From Litchfieldia sinesaloumensis (GTDB taxonomy: Bacteria; Bacillota; Bacilli; Bacillales; Bacillaceae_L): a DNA stretch of 64,000 nt. Shown piece after piece: positions 52,794 through 61,430 of this stretch (its first letter is position 1; the number at the start of each line of letters is the position of its first letter). Under the pieces are notes generated by a model. That model searched no databases. It saw nothing but the letters and a program-made list of their open reading frames with translations, and had not been told where the DNA came from. The position numbers and the translations under genes were made by a program. The stretch is from NCBI RefSeq assembly GCF_900156865.1, contig NZ_LT732529.1, positions 4,264,613 through 4,328,612 of the forward strand, read 5' to 3'.

Positions 52794-54164
52794 ATGAAAA
52801 AAATCATGATGTTCCTTGCGTTAGGTTTGGTTTTACTATTGGCAGCATGTGCTGGAGGAGAAGCTACAGCTGGAGATAGCTCCACAAAAACGGGGTCAGA
52901 AAAAAGTGAATCAGGTTCAGAGGAGAAAAATGAGCCACAGGTTGTGACATTCTGGCATTCTATGGGTGGAGCGGGTCAGGAAGCGTTAGATGGTATTGTT
53001 GCAGACTTCAATAGCTCTCAAGAAGAAATCCAAGTAAATGCAGAATACCAAGGTACATATGATGAATCATTAACAAAATTCAATGCCGTTGCAGGTACTG
53101 ATAGTGCACCAACGATGATTCAAACGTTTGAAATTGGTACGATGTCTATGATCAATAGTGGGAATATCGTTCCAATCCAGGAATTAATTGATGCAGATGG
53201 GTATGACATGAGTGGATTAGAGGAAAACATTATTAATTACTATTCATTAGATGGAAAGTTTTACTCAATGCCATTTAACTCCTCAACACCTGTTATGTAC
53301 TATAACAAAGATGCATTTGAAGCAGCTGGTTTAGATCCAGAAGCTCCTCCGGCAACATATGAAGAAGTTGAAGCTGCAGGTAAAGCAATTGTTGAAAATA
53401 ATTCTGAAATGAAAGGTTTTGCATTACAAGCATATGGTTGGTTATGGGAGCAGTTATTAGCAAACCAAGGTGCATTGCTTCTAAATAATGATAATGGCCG
53501 TTCTGACACTCCGACTGAGATTGGTTGGACTGAAGAAGAAGGAAAATCCATCTTTGAATGGGTAAAACGTATGGTAGATGACGGTACATTTGCGAACTAT
53601 GGAACAAATGGAGATAACATGGTTGCTGGATTCTTAGCAGGTGATGTAGCAATGTTCTTACAATCCTCAGCAAGTGCAAGAAATGTAATTGATAATGCTC
53701 CGTTTGAAGTAGGGATTGCTTTCTTACCACATCCGGAAAACAAAGAACGAGAAGGGGTAGTCATTGGAGGTGCGAGCCTTTGGATGATTGATGAAAAACC
53801 TGAGGCAGAAACAAAAGCAGCTTGGGAATTCATGAAGTATTTACAGACTCCTGAAGTTCAAGCAAAATGGCATGTTGGTACAGGGTATTTCGCGATTAAC
53901 CCAGATGCTTATGAGCAACAAACAGTAATTGATGCACATGCAGAAAAACCACAATTAAAAGTAACAGTCGAACAATTACAAGCAACGAAATCATCATTTG
54001 CGACACAAGGTGCACTAATGGATATGCTTCCACAAGGAAGAAAAGTAATGGAAACAGCCCTAGAATCCGTATATAACGGCGGAGATATCGACGAAGCCTA
54101 CAACACGGCAGTTGACCAATTCAACAAAGCTATCGAACAAGCAAACAAAGCCAGAGCAAACTAA
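52794..54164 (+). CDS. ugpB: Glycerol-3-phosphate-type solute-binding lipoprotein (UgpB-like)
   Basis: A 456-residue lipoprotein: signal FLALGLVLLLAAC with lipidated Cys19, a Ser/Glu/Lys-rich linker, then an extracellular binding protein of family 1. VTFWHSMGGAGQEALDGIV and YSMPFNSSTPVMYYNKDAFEAAG (in two parts) and GGASLWMI are UgpB-like. It captures glycerol-3-phosphate or glycerophosphodiesters outside the cell. AAAGGAG precedes the ATG. Confidence 0.9.
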   Translation: MKKIMMFLALGLVLLLAACAGGEATAGDSSTKTGSEKSESGSEEKNEPQVVTFWHSMGGAGQEALDGIVADFNSSQEEIQVNAEYQGTYDESLTKFNAVAGTDSAPTMIQTFEIGTMSMINSGNIVPIQELIDADGYDMSGLEENIINYYSLDGKFYSMPFNSSTPVMYYNKDAFEAAGLDPEAPPATYEEVEAAGKAIVENNSEMKGFALQAYGWLWEQLLANQGALLLNNDNGRSDTPTEIGWTEEEGKSIFEWVKRMVDDGTFANYGTNGDNMVAGFLAGDVAMFLQSSASARNVIDNAPFEVGIAFLPHPENKEREGVVIGGASLWMIDEKPEAETKAAWEFMKYLQTPEVQAKWHVGTGYFAINPDAYEQQTVIDAHAEKPQLKVTVEQLQATKSSFATQGALMDMLPQGRKVMETALESVYNGGDIDEAYNTAVDQFNKAIEQANKARAN

Positions 54165-54171
54165 GTGAAAT

Positions 54172-54198
54172 GGGACACGGGGACAGGTACCGTGTCCT
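54172..54198 (+). terminator. Hairpin between ugpB and GDPD genes
   Basis: GGGACACGG pairs with CCGTGTCCT (one G-T) around GGACAGGTA. There is no T-run, so it may be mRNA processing/stability structure. Similar words recur near other gene ends (see findings). Confidence 0.5.
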
Positions 54199-54280
54199 AC
54201 CATTTTCTGACAAAAACTATCCAATTGGGTCGGAGGGGATTCTCCCTCGTCCTTATTCAAATTTGAAGGGAAGGGTTTTG

Positions 54281-55126
54281 ATGACGAAAATTTATGGACA
54301 TCGTGGTGCAAAAGGTATCTATCCTGAAAACACATTGCTTAGTTTAAAAAAGGCAATTGAGCAAGGTGTTGATGGTTTAGAAATTGATGTTCATCTTACA
54401 AAAGATGGAGAAGTGGTAGTGATTCACGATGAAACACTTGAGCGGACGACAACTGGCTCCGGCTGGATCAAAGATTTAACGCTAGCAGAAATTAAGCAAT
54501 ACAGTGCAGGAAAAAGGTTTGCTCATTTTGAAAAATATGAGAAAGAGTGGGACAATGAACAGGTTCCGACGCTTGAGGAGGTACTAGAATTAATCTCACC
54601 TTACCAAGTTGAGCTAAATATAGAGCTAAAAACCTATTCAGTACCATATGAAGGGATAGAAGAGAAGGTTCTAAAAATAGTAGACCAACATGCAAAAGAG
54701 CTGAAAGTGAACTACTCGTCCTTTCATTTGCCTACAATCTTGCGAATAAAGAAGCTAGATTCAAGTGCTAACATCGCGTTGCTATTGAATGACGGTGTAT
54801 CTCTTCCACACGATTATCTCGAGGAATTGGATCTGGAAGCCTTTCATTTAAACAAAACCATTCTATTGCCTAAAGTTGAATTGTTTCAGCAGTTACTGGA
54901 ATTTGACAAACATCTTCCAATCGAAGTAATCACCTACCTTAACAACCGAATCAATGAAGATTATGTAGATTGTCTTCATGGACTCTATGATAAAGTAAGG
55001 GTTTGGACGGTCAATGAACCACATGAGATTGAAAAAATATTGAAGTTACAAGTCAATGCCATAATCACTGATTATCCAGATTTAGCAATACGTATTAAAG
55101 AAGAGCAACTGAAGGTTAAAGCGTAG
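54281..55126 (+). CDS. ugpQ: Glycerophosphodiester phosphodiesterase
   Basis: A 281-residue GDPD-family TIM barrel. ATG 54281 is preferred: GAAGGGAAGG precedes it and IYGHRGAKGIYPENT follows, the normal family start. GHRG..PENT gives the catalytic His and metal Glu, and EIDVHLTKDGEVVVIHDETLERTT (two stretches) carries the other metal ligands and second His. There is no signal peptide, so it cleaves imported glycerophosphodiesters to glycerol-3-phosphate plus an alcohol in the cytoplasm. Placement after ugpCAEB makes a complete uptake-and-use unit. Confidence 0.92.
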   Translation: MTKIYGHRGAKGIYPENTLLSLKKAIEQGVDGLEIDVHLTKDGEVVVIHDETLERTTTGSGWIKDLTLAEIKQYSAGKRFAHFEKYEKEWDNEQVPTLEEVLELISPYQVELNIELKTYSVPYEGIEEKVLKIVDQHAKELKVNYSSFHLPTILRIKKLDSSANIALLLNDGVSLPHDYLEELDLEAFHLNKTILLPKVELFQQLLEFDKHLPIEVITYLNNRINEDYVDCLHGLYDKVRVWTVNEPHEIEKILKLQVNAIITDYPDLAIRIKEEQLKVKA

Positions 55127-55203
55127 GTACACGGGGAAAGGTCCAGTGTACCACTATAATGGTGAAGAGGGAAAAGGAGATGTCCCTCTGGTCCAGTAAA
55201 AAT

Positions 55204-55227
55204 GGCCATGGGTCAATGCCCATGGCC
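55204..55227. terminator. Hairpin between convergent GDPD and DUF4956 genes
   Basis: GGCCATGGG pairs perfectly with CCCATGGCC (six-base loop). T-rich sequence is weak on either side; likely shared terminator of the convergent units. Confidence 0.6.
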
Positions 55228-55233
55228 AATGCT

Positions 55234-55902
55234 TTAATTTTTCGATTGTAAATATGAGAGTGAAACCTTTAAGTTCGCATTCCTTTCGCGAATGGCATTA
55301 AGTAAATCGTGATCCTTTGTCGATATTTTGTTACGGATTGCAAATGTATATAAGATCATCGTACCTAGATTTGTTGTTTCAACTTGACGTAGTACATTAT
55401 ACTCCGTATATTTGTCTAAAATATCGTTAAATAAATCCTCATAATTTAAGTTCTCAGGTACTGTTATTTTTAAGATTTGAGTATCCTTACCTCTTCCATA
55501 ATCAAATTTGTACAATAAAAACAACACTAAACACGAGAAAACAGTTAAAACAATAGCTAAGCTAATTTGATAAAGTCCTGCCGTCATTCCAACACAAAGT
55601 CCGAAGAAGATATAGGCAATATCCTTTGCATCTGTTACTGCGCTTCGGAAACGAATGAGGGAAAAAATCGCGAATAATCCGAATGCGACTCCTGCATTAT
55701 TACTAACCACATTCATTACGACTGATACAACTACACTCATGATAATAATTGTGTGTACAAACGATTGTGAATAACGTTCACCTTGAAAGGTTAACTGATA
55801 CACTTTTGTAATCGCCAGGCTAAGAATTGCTGCAGTAGCCATCGCAAACATAGTCATGAGAATTGAAGATTCTGTTCCTTGCCCATTAAATAATACATCC
55901 AT
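55234..55902 (-). CDS. DUF4956 membrane protein
   Basis: A 222-residue protein with about four hydrophobic segments in its first 130 residues and a soluble C-terminal domain (YEDLFNDILDKYTEYNVLRQVETTN). The stretch AGVAFGLFAIFSLIRFRSA and following DAKDIAYIFFGL is the DUF4956 signature. Genes of this family regularly sit beside VTC-domain polyphosphate polymerase genes, as here (the upstream gene ends one base before this ATG). It may form a channel or anchor for polyphosphate; function is not established. Confidence 0.88.
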   Translation of the reverse strand: MDVLFNGQGTESSILMTMFAMATAAILSLAITKVYQLTFQGERYSQSFVHTIIIMSVVVSVVMNVVSNNAGVAFGLFAIFSLIRFRSAVTDAKDIAYIFFGLCVGMTAGLYQISLAIVLTVFSCLVLFLLYKFDYGRGKDTQILKITVPENLNYEDLFNDILDKYTEYNVLRQVETTNLGTMILYTFAIRNKISTKDHDLLNAIRERNANLKVSLSYLQSKN

Positions 55903-55903
55903 T

Positions 55904-56662
55904 TTATCCGACTCCTATCATTACTTTTTCATTCATTATTTTAGTAGGTATAGATTCTCCTCTTAGTAACTCCATACTTGTACAGAACTTTGAGGCGCTT
56001 CTTTGTTCGCAATTTAAATCTTGTAAAAATCGAGTTAACCATAATGGCACGCTATGAGTAACTTTGACTTCTAGCACGACTAGATTAGGATCAATAATGT
56101 GTTCACCATAGGGGCCGTACTCGATATTTAGGTCTTCATTACGGCATCTTAAATTTAAATCAAAGGTAACCCGTAAATCAGGATCGGTGATGCAATGAAA
56201 TGCATGCCGGTCATAGCTTACAACCATTTCGGGATCTAACTGATAAAATCTACGGAAATAATCAACTTCCTTGAAGATTTGCGGATTAGAAGTTTGGTAA
56301 TTGCAAAGGTCTCTATCTGGTTTATTGATATAGCGATACGCATCCATTAAAGGAATCGCCGTTCTCCTTTTATTAACCACATTGTTATGCTTTTGCTTCA
56401 CCTCAAAAAAAGCTGTCCCATTGATGTCCGTCTCGTCATAAATTCGCAATCTAAGTTTTTGCCTAAATTTTAGCTTGTTTTTCGTTTCAAAATAAATTTG
56501 TCGTTCGTCATTATCAAAATATAGACTCGTCACGGTATACCGTCCTGCATTACCGAATTTATCGTAGCGCATATAGGGATACATTAAATCAACTAGCGCT
56601 TCATATTGATATCTGGTAATTAGATATTTTTGTTCTCGTCGGCTAAATATTTCTATTGCCAA
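55904..56662 (-). CDS. VTC-domain polyphosphate polymerase
   Basis: A 252-residue protein of the VTC/CYTH-like tunnel fold. REQKYLITRYQYEALVDLM gives the basic start; YFDNDERQIYFETKNKLKFRQK and RLRIYD give the Lys/Arg-rich tunnel; AFFEVKQKHN, KRRT and VVLEVKVTH supply the acidic and basic active residues known from yeast Vtc4. It probably makes polyphosphate from nucleotide phosphate. TTG start with GGGAAAGG close by. It forms a two-gene operon with DUF4956, next to an organophosphate-uptake operon. Confidence 0.88.
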   Translation of the reverse strand: MAIEIFSRREQKYLITRYQYEALVDLMYPYMRYDKFGNAGRYTVTSLYFDNDERQIYFETKNKLKFRQKLRLRIYDETDINGTAFFEVKQKHNNVVNKRRTAIPLMDAYRYINKPDRDLCNYQTSNPQIFKEVDYFRRFYQLDPEMVVSYDRHAFHCITDPDLRVTFDLNLRCRNEDLNIEYGPYGEHIIDPNLVVLEVKVTHSVPLWLTRFLQDLNCEQRSASKFCTSMELLRGESIPTKIMNEKVMIGVG

Positions 56663-57022
56663 AACCTTTCCCGCCTTCCTTCTTATTACATGATGAACTC
56701 GTTATTAACGATATCTTCATATTAAATTTACAATCTTAAAAACTACTGAAAGAAACATGAGAAATTGATGAGAAGATGAGAGGTTTAGAACTGGTTGTAT
56801 CTAACCCTTCTCTAGCTTGTCACGATAGGGCGCTCGCTCAGCGCTTTTCTTATTAAATACGACTTTAGACGTATTTAATATTTAGACTCTAGTTGGTTAA
56901 ACGGATTCCCATCATTTTGTATGATTTAAGAAACTAATCTTTCTTGATAATCAACTAAGATCAATATGAGTGAAAAATATGGTTGCGAATGCGATATGGA
57001 GATAAATGAAGGATGGATAATA
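56663..57022. other. Divergent intergenic region
   Basis: About 360 bases. AAATACG at ~56855 pairs with CGTATTT at ~56870; GGCGCTCGCTCAGCGCTTTTCT at ~56828 is a GC-rich island that can form a short hairpin. No gene or known RNA motif is recognised. Confidence 0.4.
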
Positions 57023-57589
57023 ATGAGAGAAAAAAAGATATATATACTTTTAACAGATACAGGAACATTATTTACAAAGCTAATAAAGTTATTTACGAAA
57101 AAGCCATATAATCATGCGTCAATATCCTTCGACTGTGAATTGTCAGAGGTTTATAGTTTTGGTAGGAAAACAGCTAAGAACCCTTTTATTGGTGGATTTG
57201 TAAAAGAGGATGTGAAGAGGGGGTTGTTTAAGCAGGCAGATTGTATTATCTATTCGTATACCGTTACAGAGGTTGAAAAGAAAAAGATGAGAAACTGTAT
57301 TAACGAAATTGAAAAACAAAAGGGAGAATATCGCTATAATTTCATAGGGTTATTTGGAGTTATGTTTAATAAACCAATGAGAAGAAAGAAGGCTTTCTTC
57401 TGTTCACAGTTTGTTGCATCCGTACTAAAGGAATGTGACAGCATCTACTTTGAAAAACCCCTATCTCTAATTTCACCAGATGACCTTCAACAGCTATCTA
57501 CATTACATTTTGTGTATGAGGGAGAGTTAGCAGGTTATCATAAAAATAAAGAAGAATTAAGAGTTCCAGCTCGTTTAATCCCTGCATGA
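57023..57589 (+). CDS. Permuted papain-like (YiiX/NlpC-P60 superfamily) hydrolase
   Basis: A 188-residue protein. ATG 57023 follows GAAGGA; the longer frame from 56966 has no site. KPYNHASIS near the N-terminus provides His31, and KKAFFCSQFVASVLK provides Cys127. The His-before-Cys order is that of permuted papain-like enzymes of the YiiX/YebB group, the reverse of normal NlpC/P60. Such proteins cut amide or ester bonds in lipids or peptides. There is no signal peptide. The role is unknown. Confidence 0.8.
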   Translation: MREKKIYILLTDTGTLFTKLIKLFTKKPYNHASISFDCELSEVYSFGRKTAKNPFIGGFVKEDVKRGLFKQADCIIYSYTVTEVEKKKMRNCINEIEKQKGEYRYNFIGLFGVMFNKPMRRKKAFFCSQFVASVLKECDSIYFEKPLSLISPDDLQQLSTLHFVYEGELAGYHKNKEELRVPARLIPA

Positions 57590-57743
57590 GTGTGAAAGGT
57601 TTTTAAATAGTTTTGAGTCTTTCTATAAGGGTAATAAACTTTAGTTGTCTAGGATGACAAAAAATTATACGACTTATTATGAAAAATTATTAGAACACTC
57701 TCTGTCCCAATGTACTTCGCATGGTATTTCCTTAAAATAAGAA

Positions 57744-57772
57744 TTGTATAAAGTGAGCCATTTTGTTATCAT
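57744..57772 (+). promoter_or_regulatory. Promoter of leader peptide/MFS pump
   Basis: TTGTAT (57744-57749), 17 bases, TATCAT (57767-57772). Start of transcription would be near 57779, ~27 bases before the leader-peptide start codon. Confidence 0.6.
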
Positions 57773-57805
57773 AATAAAGATTATAAAGAAATGGAGGTTT
57801 TCCTG

Positions 57806-57853
57806 GTGACAGCGTCAATGAGATTACGATTCCCAACTTTCTTCGTTAACTAA
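57806..57853 (+). CDS. Regulatory leader peptide MTASMRLRFPTFFVN
   Basis: A 15-codon frame starting at GTG (57806) with GGAGGT seven bases before. Its first eight residues, MTASMRLR, equal what I recall as the leader peptide of the macrolide pump gene mef in streptococci. RLR is an Arg-X-Arg motif known to stall ribosomes carrying macrolides. A hairpin (GCTCTG/CAGAGC, 57866-57885) and a terminator-like stem (57938-57968) follow, then the MFS gene at 58048. Ribosome stalling on this frame would favour read-through. Peptide identity is seen; mechanism is inferred from mef and erm systems. Confidence 0.85.
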   Translation: MTASMRLRFPTFFVN

Positions 57854-57937
57854 ATACGTTTGAAAGCTCTGCCTACGTTCAGAGCAACGGGATAAGTCTG
57901 TCTATTTTAAAAGGAAACCTATATTTGACGGTTATTT

Positions 57938-57968
57938 AAAAAGAGGGGCAAGGGTTCCCTCTTTTTTT
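57938..57968 (+). terminator. Attenuator terminator before MFS pump
   Basis: AAAAAGAGGG-type arm (57938-57947) pairs with CCCTCTTTTT (57957-57966), followed by T residues. It lies between leader peptide and pump gene, where an intrinsic terminator would switch expression. Confidence 0.75.
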
Positions 57969-58047
57969 GTTGCTCAAAAATAAGTTGAAGGAAGCGATGT
58001 AGGCGAAGAGTAAAGTAAAAAAATCATTAGAAATGAGTTGGTAATCT

Positions 58048-59298
58048 ATGAGTACGATAGAAAAGAATCTAAAAGAGAATTGGTTAAAAAATATTATTCT
58101 CTTTTTAAGTAGCCAGACGATTTCCCTTTTCGGGTCGTCTTTGGTTCAATACGCAATCATGTGGCATATCACGCTTGCAACGGAATCTGGTTTGATGATG
58201 ACGTTGTATATCATCTGTGGGTTTATTCCAACCTTTTTCATGTCGCCAGTCGGTGGGGTGTGGGCAGATCGGTATAACCGAAAAATGCTGATTATCCTAG
58301 CAGACGGACTTATTGCAGTTTCAACCTTAATCCTTGCAATTCTCTACCTAATGGGATTTGATGCAATTTGGTTACTTTTTGTAATGGCGGCGGTACGTGC
58401 CTTTGGAACTGGAATTCAAATGCCTGCTGTCAGTGCGATTTTACCGCAGATTGTCCCAAAAGATAAACTAACGAAGGTAAACGGAACGAATGGAAGTATC
58501 CAGGCAATTATCATGTTTGTGTCTCCGATGGTTAGTGCAGCATTATTGGGATTGACCTCGATTGAAATTATCTTTTTCATCGATGTGATTACTGCTGCAA
58601 TTGCTATATTTACTCTGCTTTTCTTTTTGAAAATTTCCGTGCATGAGAAGGCAGCGGAAAAGCAAACAACAAGCTATTTTAGCGACTTTAAGCAAGGGTT
58701 ACATTATGTGAACAATCATCAATTTCTCAAAAAGTTCTTCATGTTCTTTGCAGTCTTCTTTGTTTTAATGGCGCCTGCAGCATTTTTGACACCACTACAG
58801 GTTACACGGAGTTTCGGTGGAGACGAATGGAGATTAGCAGCAATCGAAATCGCCTTCTCGATTGGTATGATGGTTGGTGGAGGAATCATCGCGACTTGGG
58901 GCGGCTTTGAGAATAAAATAAAAACATTGGGATTCGCAAGTGTTATTATGGGTGCTTGCACATTAGCACTTGGGGTTGTTCCGAACTTTTGGGTTTATTT
59001 TGCCTTCATGGCATTATTCGGATTGGCCATGCCGATCTTTAATACACCAGCAACCGTTTTGCTACAGGAGAAGGTAGAAGAAGATTATCTAGGAAGAGTC
59101 TTCGGGGTAATGGGCATGATTTCAACTTCCATGATGCCGCTTGGTATGCTTATATTTGGTCCAATTGCAGACATTATCAAGATTGAATGGCTGCTAGTTG
59201 GCACCGGCATTTTTATCATCATCCTAGCTATCTTCCTTGGGAGAAATAAAGTATTAATTGAAGCGGGTAAACCTGAATTAAAAGAATCAGAAGGGTAA
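58048..59298 (+). CDS. MFS efflux pump (Mef-like, MFS_3 group)
   Basis: A 416-residue transporter with 12 membrane segments. FIPTFFMSPVGGVWADRYNRKM is the conserved MFS loop 2-3 signature. Length and layout fit the Mef/MFS_3 group (Mef is ~405 residues), though overall sequence differs from streptococcal Mef. The ribosome site is weak (GAGTTGG), fitting a gene controlled in its leader. With the MTASMRLR leader upstream, macrolides or ribosome-targeting drugs are plausible substrates; this is inference. An intrinsic terminator follows. Confidence 0.88.
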   Translation: MSTIEKNLKENWLKNIILFLSSQTISLFGSSLVQYAIMWHITLATESGLMMTLYIICGFIPTFFMSPVGGVWADRYNRKMLIILADGLIAVSTLILAILYLMGFDAIWLLFVMAAVRAFGTGIQMPAVSAILPQIVPKDKLTKVNGTNGSIQAIIMFVSPMVSAALLGLTSIEIIFFIDVITAAIAIFTLLFFLKISVHEKAAEKQTTSYFSDFKQGLHYVNNHQFLKKFFMFFAVFFVLMAPAAFLTPLQVTRSFGGDEWRLAAIEIAFSIGMMVGGGIIATWGGFENKIKTLGFASVIMGACTLALGVVPNFWVYFAFMALFGLAMPIFNTPATVLLQEKVEEDYLGRVFGVMGMISTSMMPLGMLIFGPIADIIKIEWLLVGTGIFIIILAIFLGRNKVLIEAGKPELKESEG

Positions 59299-59300
59299 AA

Positions 59301-59338
59301 CGAAGGACAGAACCGGTTTTATTAGGTTCTGTCCTTTT
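59301..59338. terminator. Terminator after MFS pump
   Basis: AAGGACAGAACC pairs perfectly with GGTTCTGTCCTT around a ten-base loop, in the gap between convergent genes. Confidence 0.8.
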
Positions 59339-59374
59339 CGATTTGGTTATTGGATAGTCCTTACTATCCATGTA

Positions 59375-60148
59375 TTACATTTTAATAGCAACTCTTTTTG
59401 TCATCAGGCGGATAAGCCAGATTGAAAGTAGGATGATTAGCAGTATGCTTATTAACGCGAAAGCCGACGGCAGAAAATCTAAAGATGAGAACCAACCCGG
59501 TATCGGTAAATCCAAAGAAATTCTCAGTAGAGTGTCTTTCAGCATTTTAATATTAATTCCAATTAAAATAAATCCAATCCCAACTATGACATCAAATCGA
59601 TAGAAACTAGCACTGATTAACCATCCAAGTAAGTAATACACGAAAATATTTAGACTAAGAACACCCATAGCCAACAGCCAATTATCCTGGGGATCAACGT
59701 GAGGAGATATAATAATAGACTGGACAATTTCTCCAATAATGTGATCACCAACGTCAACACTATTTATGGTTTGTTCTTTATAAGCTATATTAAAAAAATG
59801 TAAGATGAATTTTTCAAGAAAAGATACAATGATTGTAACGATTGGAATGAGAATGGATAAACCAATGGAAGCAATAACCGTCCCCATAAAATAATCTTTC
59901 CTTGTTACGCCGTTACCTACATAGTGAGGAAGAAAGTATATAGACAGCAGGCCAATTACCAACATGTAAATACTACCTGCAATAAAAATCGAACTAAAGT
60001 ATCCCTCAATCTCATTTCCTTGGCTACCTGCAATCACTGATTTAACAATGTTAATAATGAGCATAACTCCTAGAAATCCACCCGTCCAAATGGACTGGAC
60101 AACGAACATGTCAGTCGCGACTTTACGGAAAATGGGCTGTTGTTTCAT
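59375..60148 (-). CDS. ABC-2 type transporter permease (YtrC/D-like)
   Basis: A 257-residue membrane protein with six hydrophobic segments (~20-40, ~55-75, ~95-118, ~155-175, ~190-210, ~228-248). It overlaps the ATPase stop codon by four bases (ATGA), the third gene of a GntR-ATPase-permease operon. The substrate is unknown; related YtrABCDEF systems answer cell-wall antibiotics. Confidence 0.8.
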   Translation of the reverse strand: MKQQPIFRKVATDMFVVQSIWTGGFLGVMLIINIVKSVIAGSQGNEIEGYFSSIFIAGSIYMLVIGLLSIYFLPHYVGNGVTRKDYFMGTVIASIGLSILIPIVTIIVSFLEKFILHFFNIAYKEQTINSVDVGDHIIGEIVQSIIISPHVDPQDNWLLAMGVLSLNIFVYYLLGWLISASFYRFDVIVGIGFILIGINIKMLKDTLLRISLDLPIPGWFSSLDFLPSAFALISILLIILLSIWLIRLMTKRVAIKM

Positions 60149-61017
60149 ATCTTATTTCCTCCTTGAGTAAGATGGACAAACAATTCTTGAAGGGAGACGG
60201 GTGCTATTTCAAGTCCTTTAGTAAATGCGTTTGCTCTGTCTTGCTCGCTAAGTTCTCCAAAAACAGTCACAGATTTTGTACTTCCTAACTGCTGAGAGTT
60301 AATTTGCTTCATAGATGCTACAAATTCATCTACTAATTCTGCATTCCCCGTAATTGTAGCTCCCCTTGAGAGTAGCGAATCTGTCTCCTCTTGAAGCAAA
60401 ATACAACCATTATCTAATAAAATCACTTCATCAAATAAATAATCCATTTCCGATACAAGATGGGTTGATAAGATAATCATTCTTGGATGCTTTTCCTGAT
60501 CTTCTAGAAGCTCTTTATAAAATAGTTCCCTGGACGGTGCATCCATCCCAAGATATACCTCATCCATTATCGTGATGGGTGCACGGCTTGCTAACCCTAT
60601 GATGACATTTAGTGATGATTGCATTCCCTTTGAAAATTGTTTAATTGGTTTCTTTTTATCAAGATTAAATTTGTCTACAAGATAATTGGCATAATCCCTA
60701 TCAAAATGAGGGCGATATCGTTGTACATCTTCAAGCATTTCGACAACATTATCAGATTCGTCTTTATACTCTTTGTTATATAGAAATAGTACTTGTTGCA
60801 TCAAGTTAGCATTTTCAAATGGTTCTTCCCCATTAATGGTGACCATTCCAGCCGATGGTTCACGGAAAGAGGCTAGGACGGAAAGAAGAGAAGTTTTGCC
60901 CGCGCCATTTCTTCCTAATAATCCATATATTTTTTCGTGGCGTAACTCAAACGTAACATCTTTAAGTGCATGGTGATTACCGTATTTAACCTGCAGGTTT
61001 TCCGCCTTTATCTTCAC
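60145..61017 (-). CDS. ABC transporter ATPase (YtrB-like)
   Basis: A 290-residue single ABC ATPase starting at GTG that overlaps the regulator stop (GTGA). Walker A is GLLGRNGAGKTS; the signature is degenerate, KQFSKGMQSSLNVI; Walker B is ITIMDEVYLGMD, with Val-Tyr after Glu instead of Pro. LSTHLVSEMDYLFDEVILL has the switch His. Such changes are usual for the YtrB group. It partners the permease downstream. Confidence 0.88.
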   Translation of the reverse strand: MKIKAENLQVKYGNHHALKDVTFELRHEKIYGLLGRNGAGKTSLLSVLASFREPSAGMVTINGEEPFENANLMQQVLFLYNKEYKDESDNVVEMLEDVQRYRPHFDRDYANYLVDKFNLDKKKPIKQFSKGMQSSLNVIIGLASRAPITIMDEVYLGMDAPSRELFYKELLEDQEKHPRMIILSTHLVSEMDYLFDEVILLDNGCILLQEETDSLLSRGATITGNAELVDEFVASMKQINSQQLGSTKSVTVFGELSEQDRANAFTKGLEIAPVSLQELFVHLTQGGNKI

Positions 61018-61391
61018 TCTAAATCACGACCTTTTACATTTTTAATAAACTCAATAATTTCATCTTCCTTGATACCGAGCTTGTAAGCTTCTTGAACTAA
61101 CTTGACCACATAATCATCAATAAACGAGTCTTTGCGTTTTTGAATGAGCTTTTCTTTAGCCCCTTGCGCTACAAACATACCAATGCCTCTCTTCTTAAAA
61201 AGAATTCCCTCTTCAACTAATTGGTTCACACCTTTTGAAACCGTGACATGATTAATCTTATAAAAGCTCACTAGTTGATTAGTTGAAGGTGCTTGCTCTC
61301 CTTCTTTCAGTTGATCATTAAGAATTTGGTCCTCAATCTTTTCACGAACTTGCAAATAGATTGGTTTATCTTGATCAAATGATTTACTCAT
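61014..61391 (-). CDS. GntR-family regulator, YtrA subfamily
   Basis: A 125-residue GntR protein with the short YtrA-type C-terminus. DKPIYLQVREKIEDQILND starts the winged helix; STNQLVSFYKINHVTVSKGVNQLVEEG holds the recognition helix. It is first in the operon with ATPase and permease, which it surely represses. A perfect inverted repeat lies upstream at 61431-61460. Confidence 0.92.
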   Translation of the reverse strand: MSKSFDQDKPIYLQVREKIEDQILNDQLKEGEQAPSTNQLVSFYKINHVTVSKGVNQLVEEGILFKKRGIGMFVAQGAKEKLIQKRKDSFIDDYVVKLVQEAYKLGIKEDEIIEFIKNVKGRDLE

Positions 61392-61430
61392 AATAATCGC
61401 CTACTATTCTTTAGTTATGTTATCTGCGTA

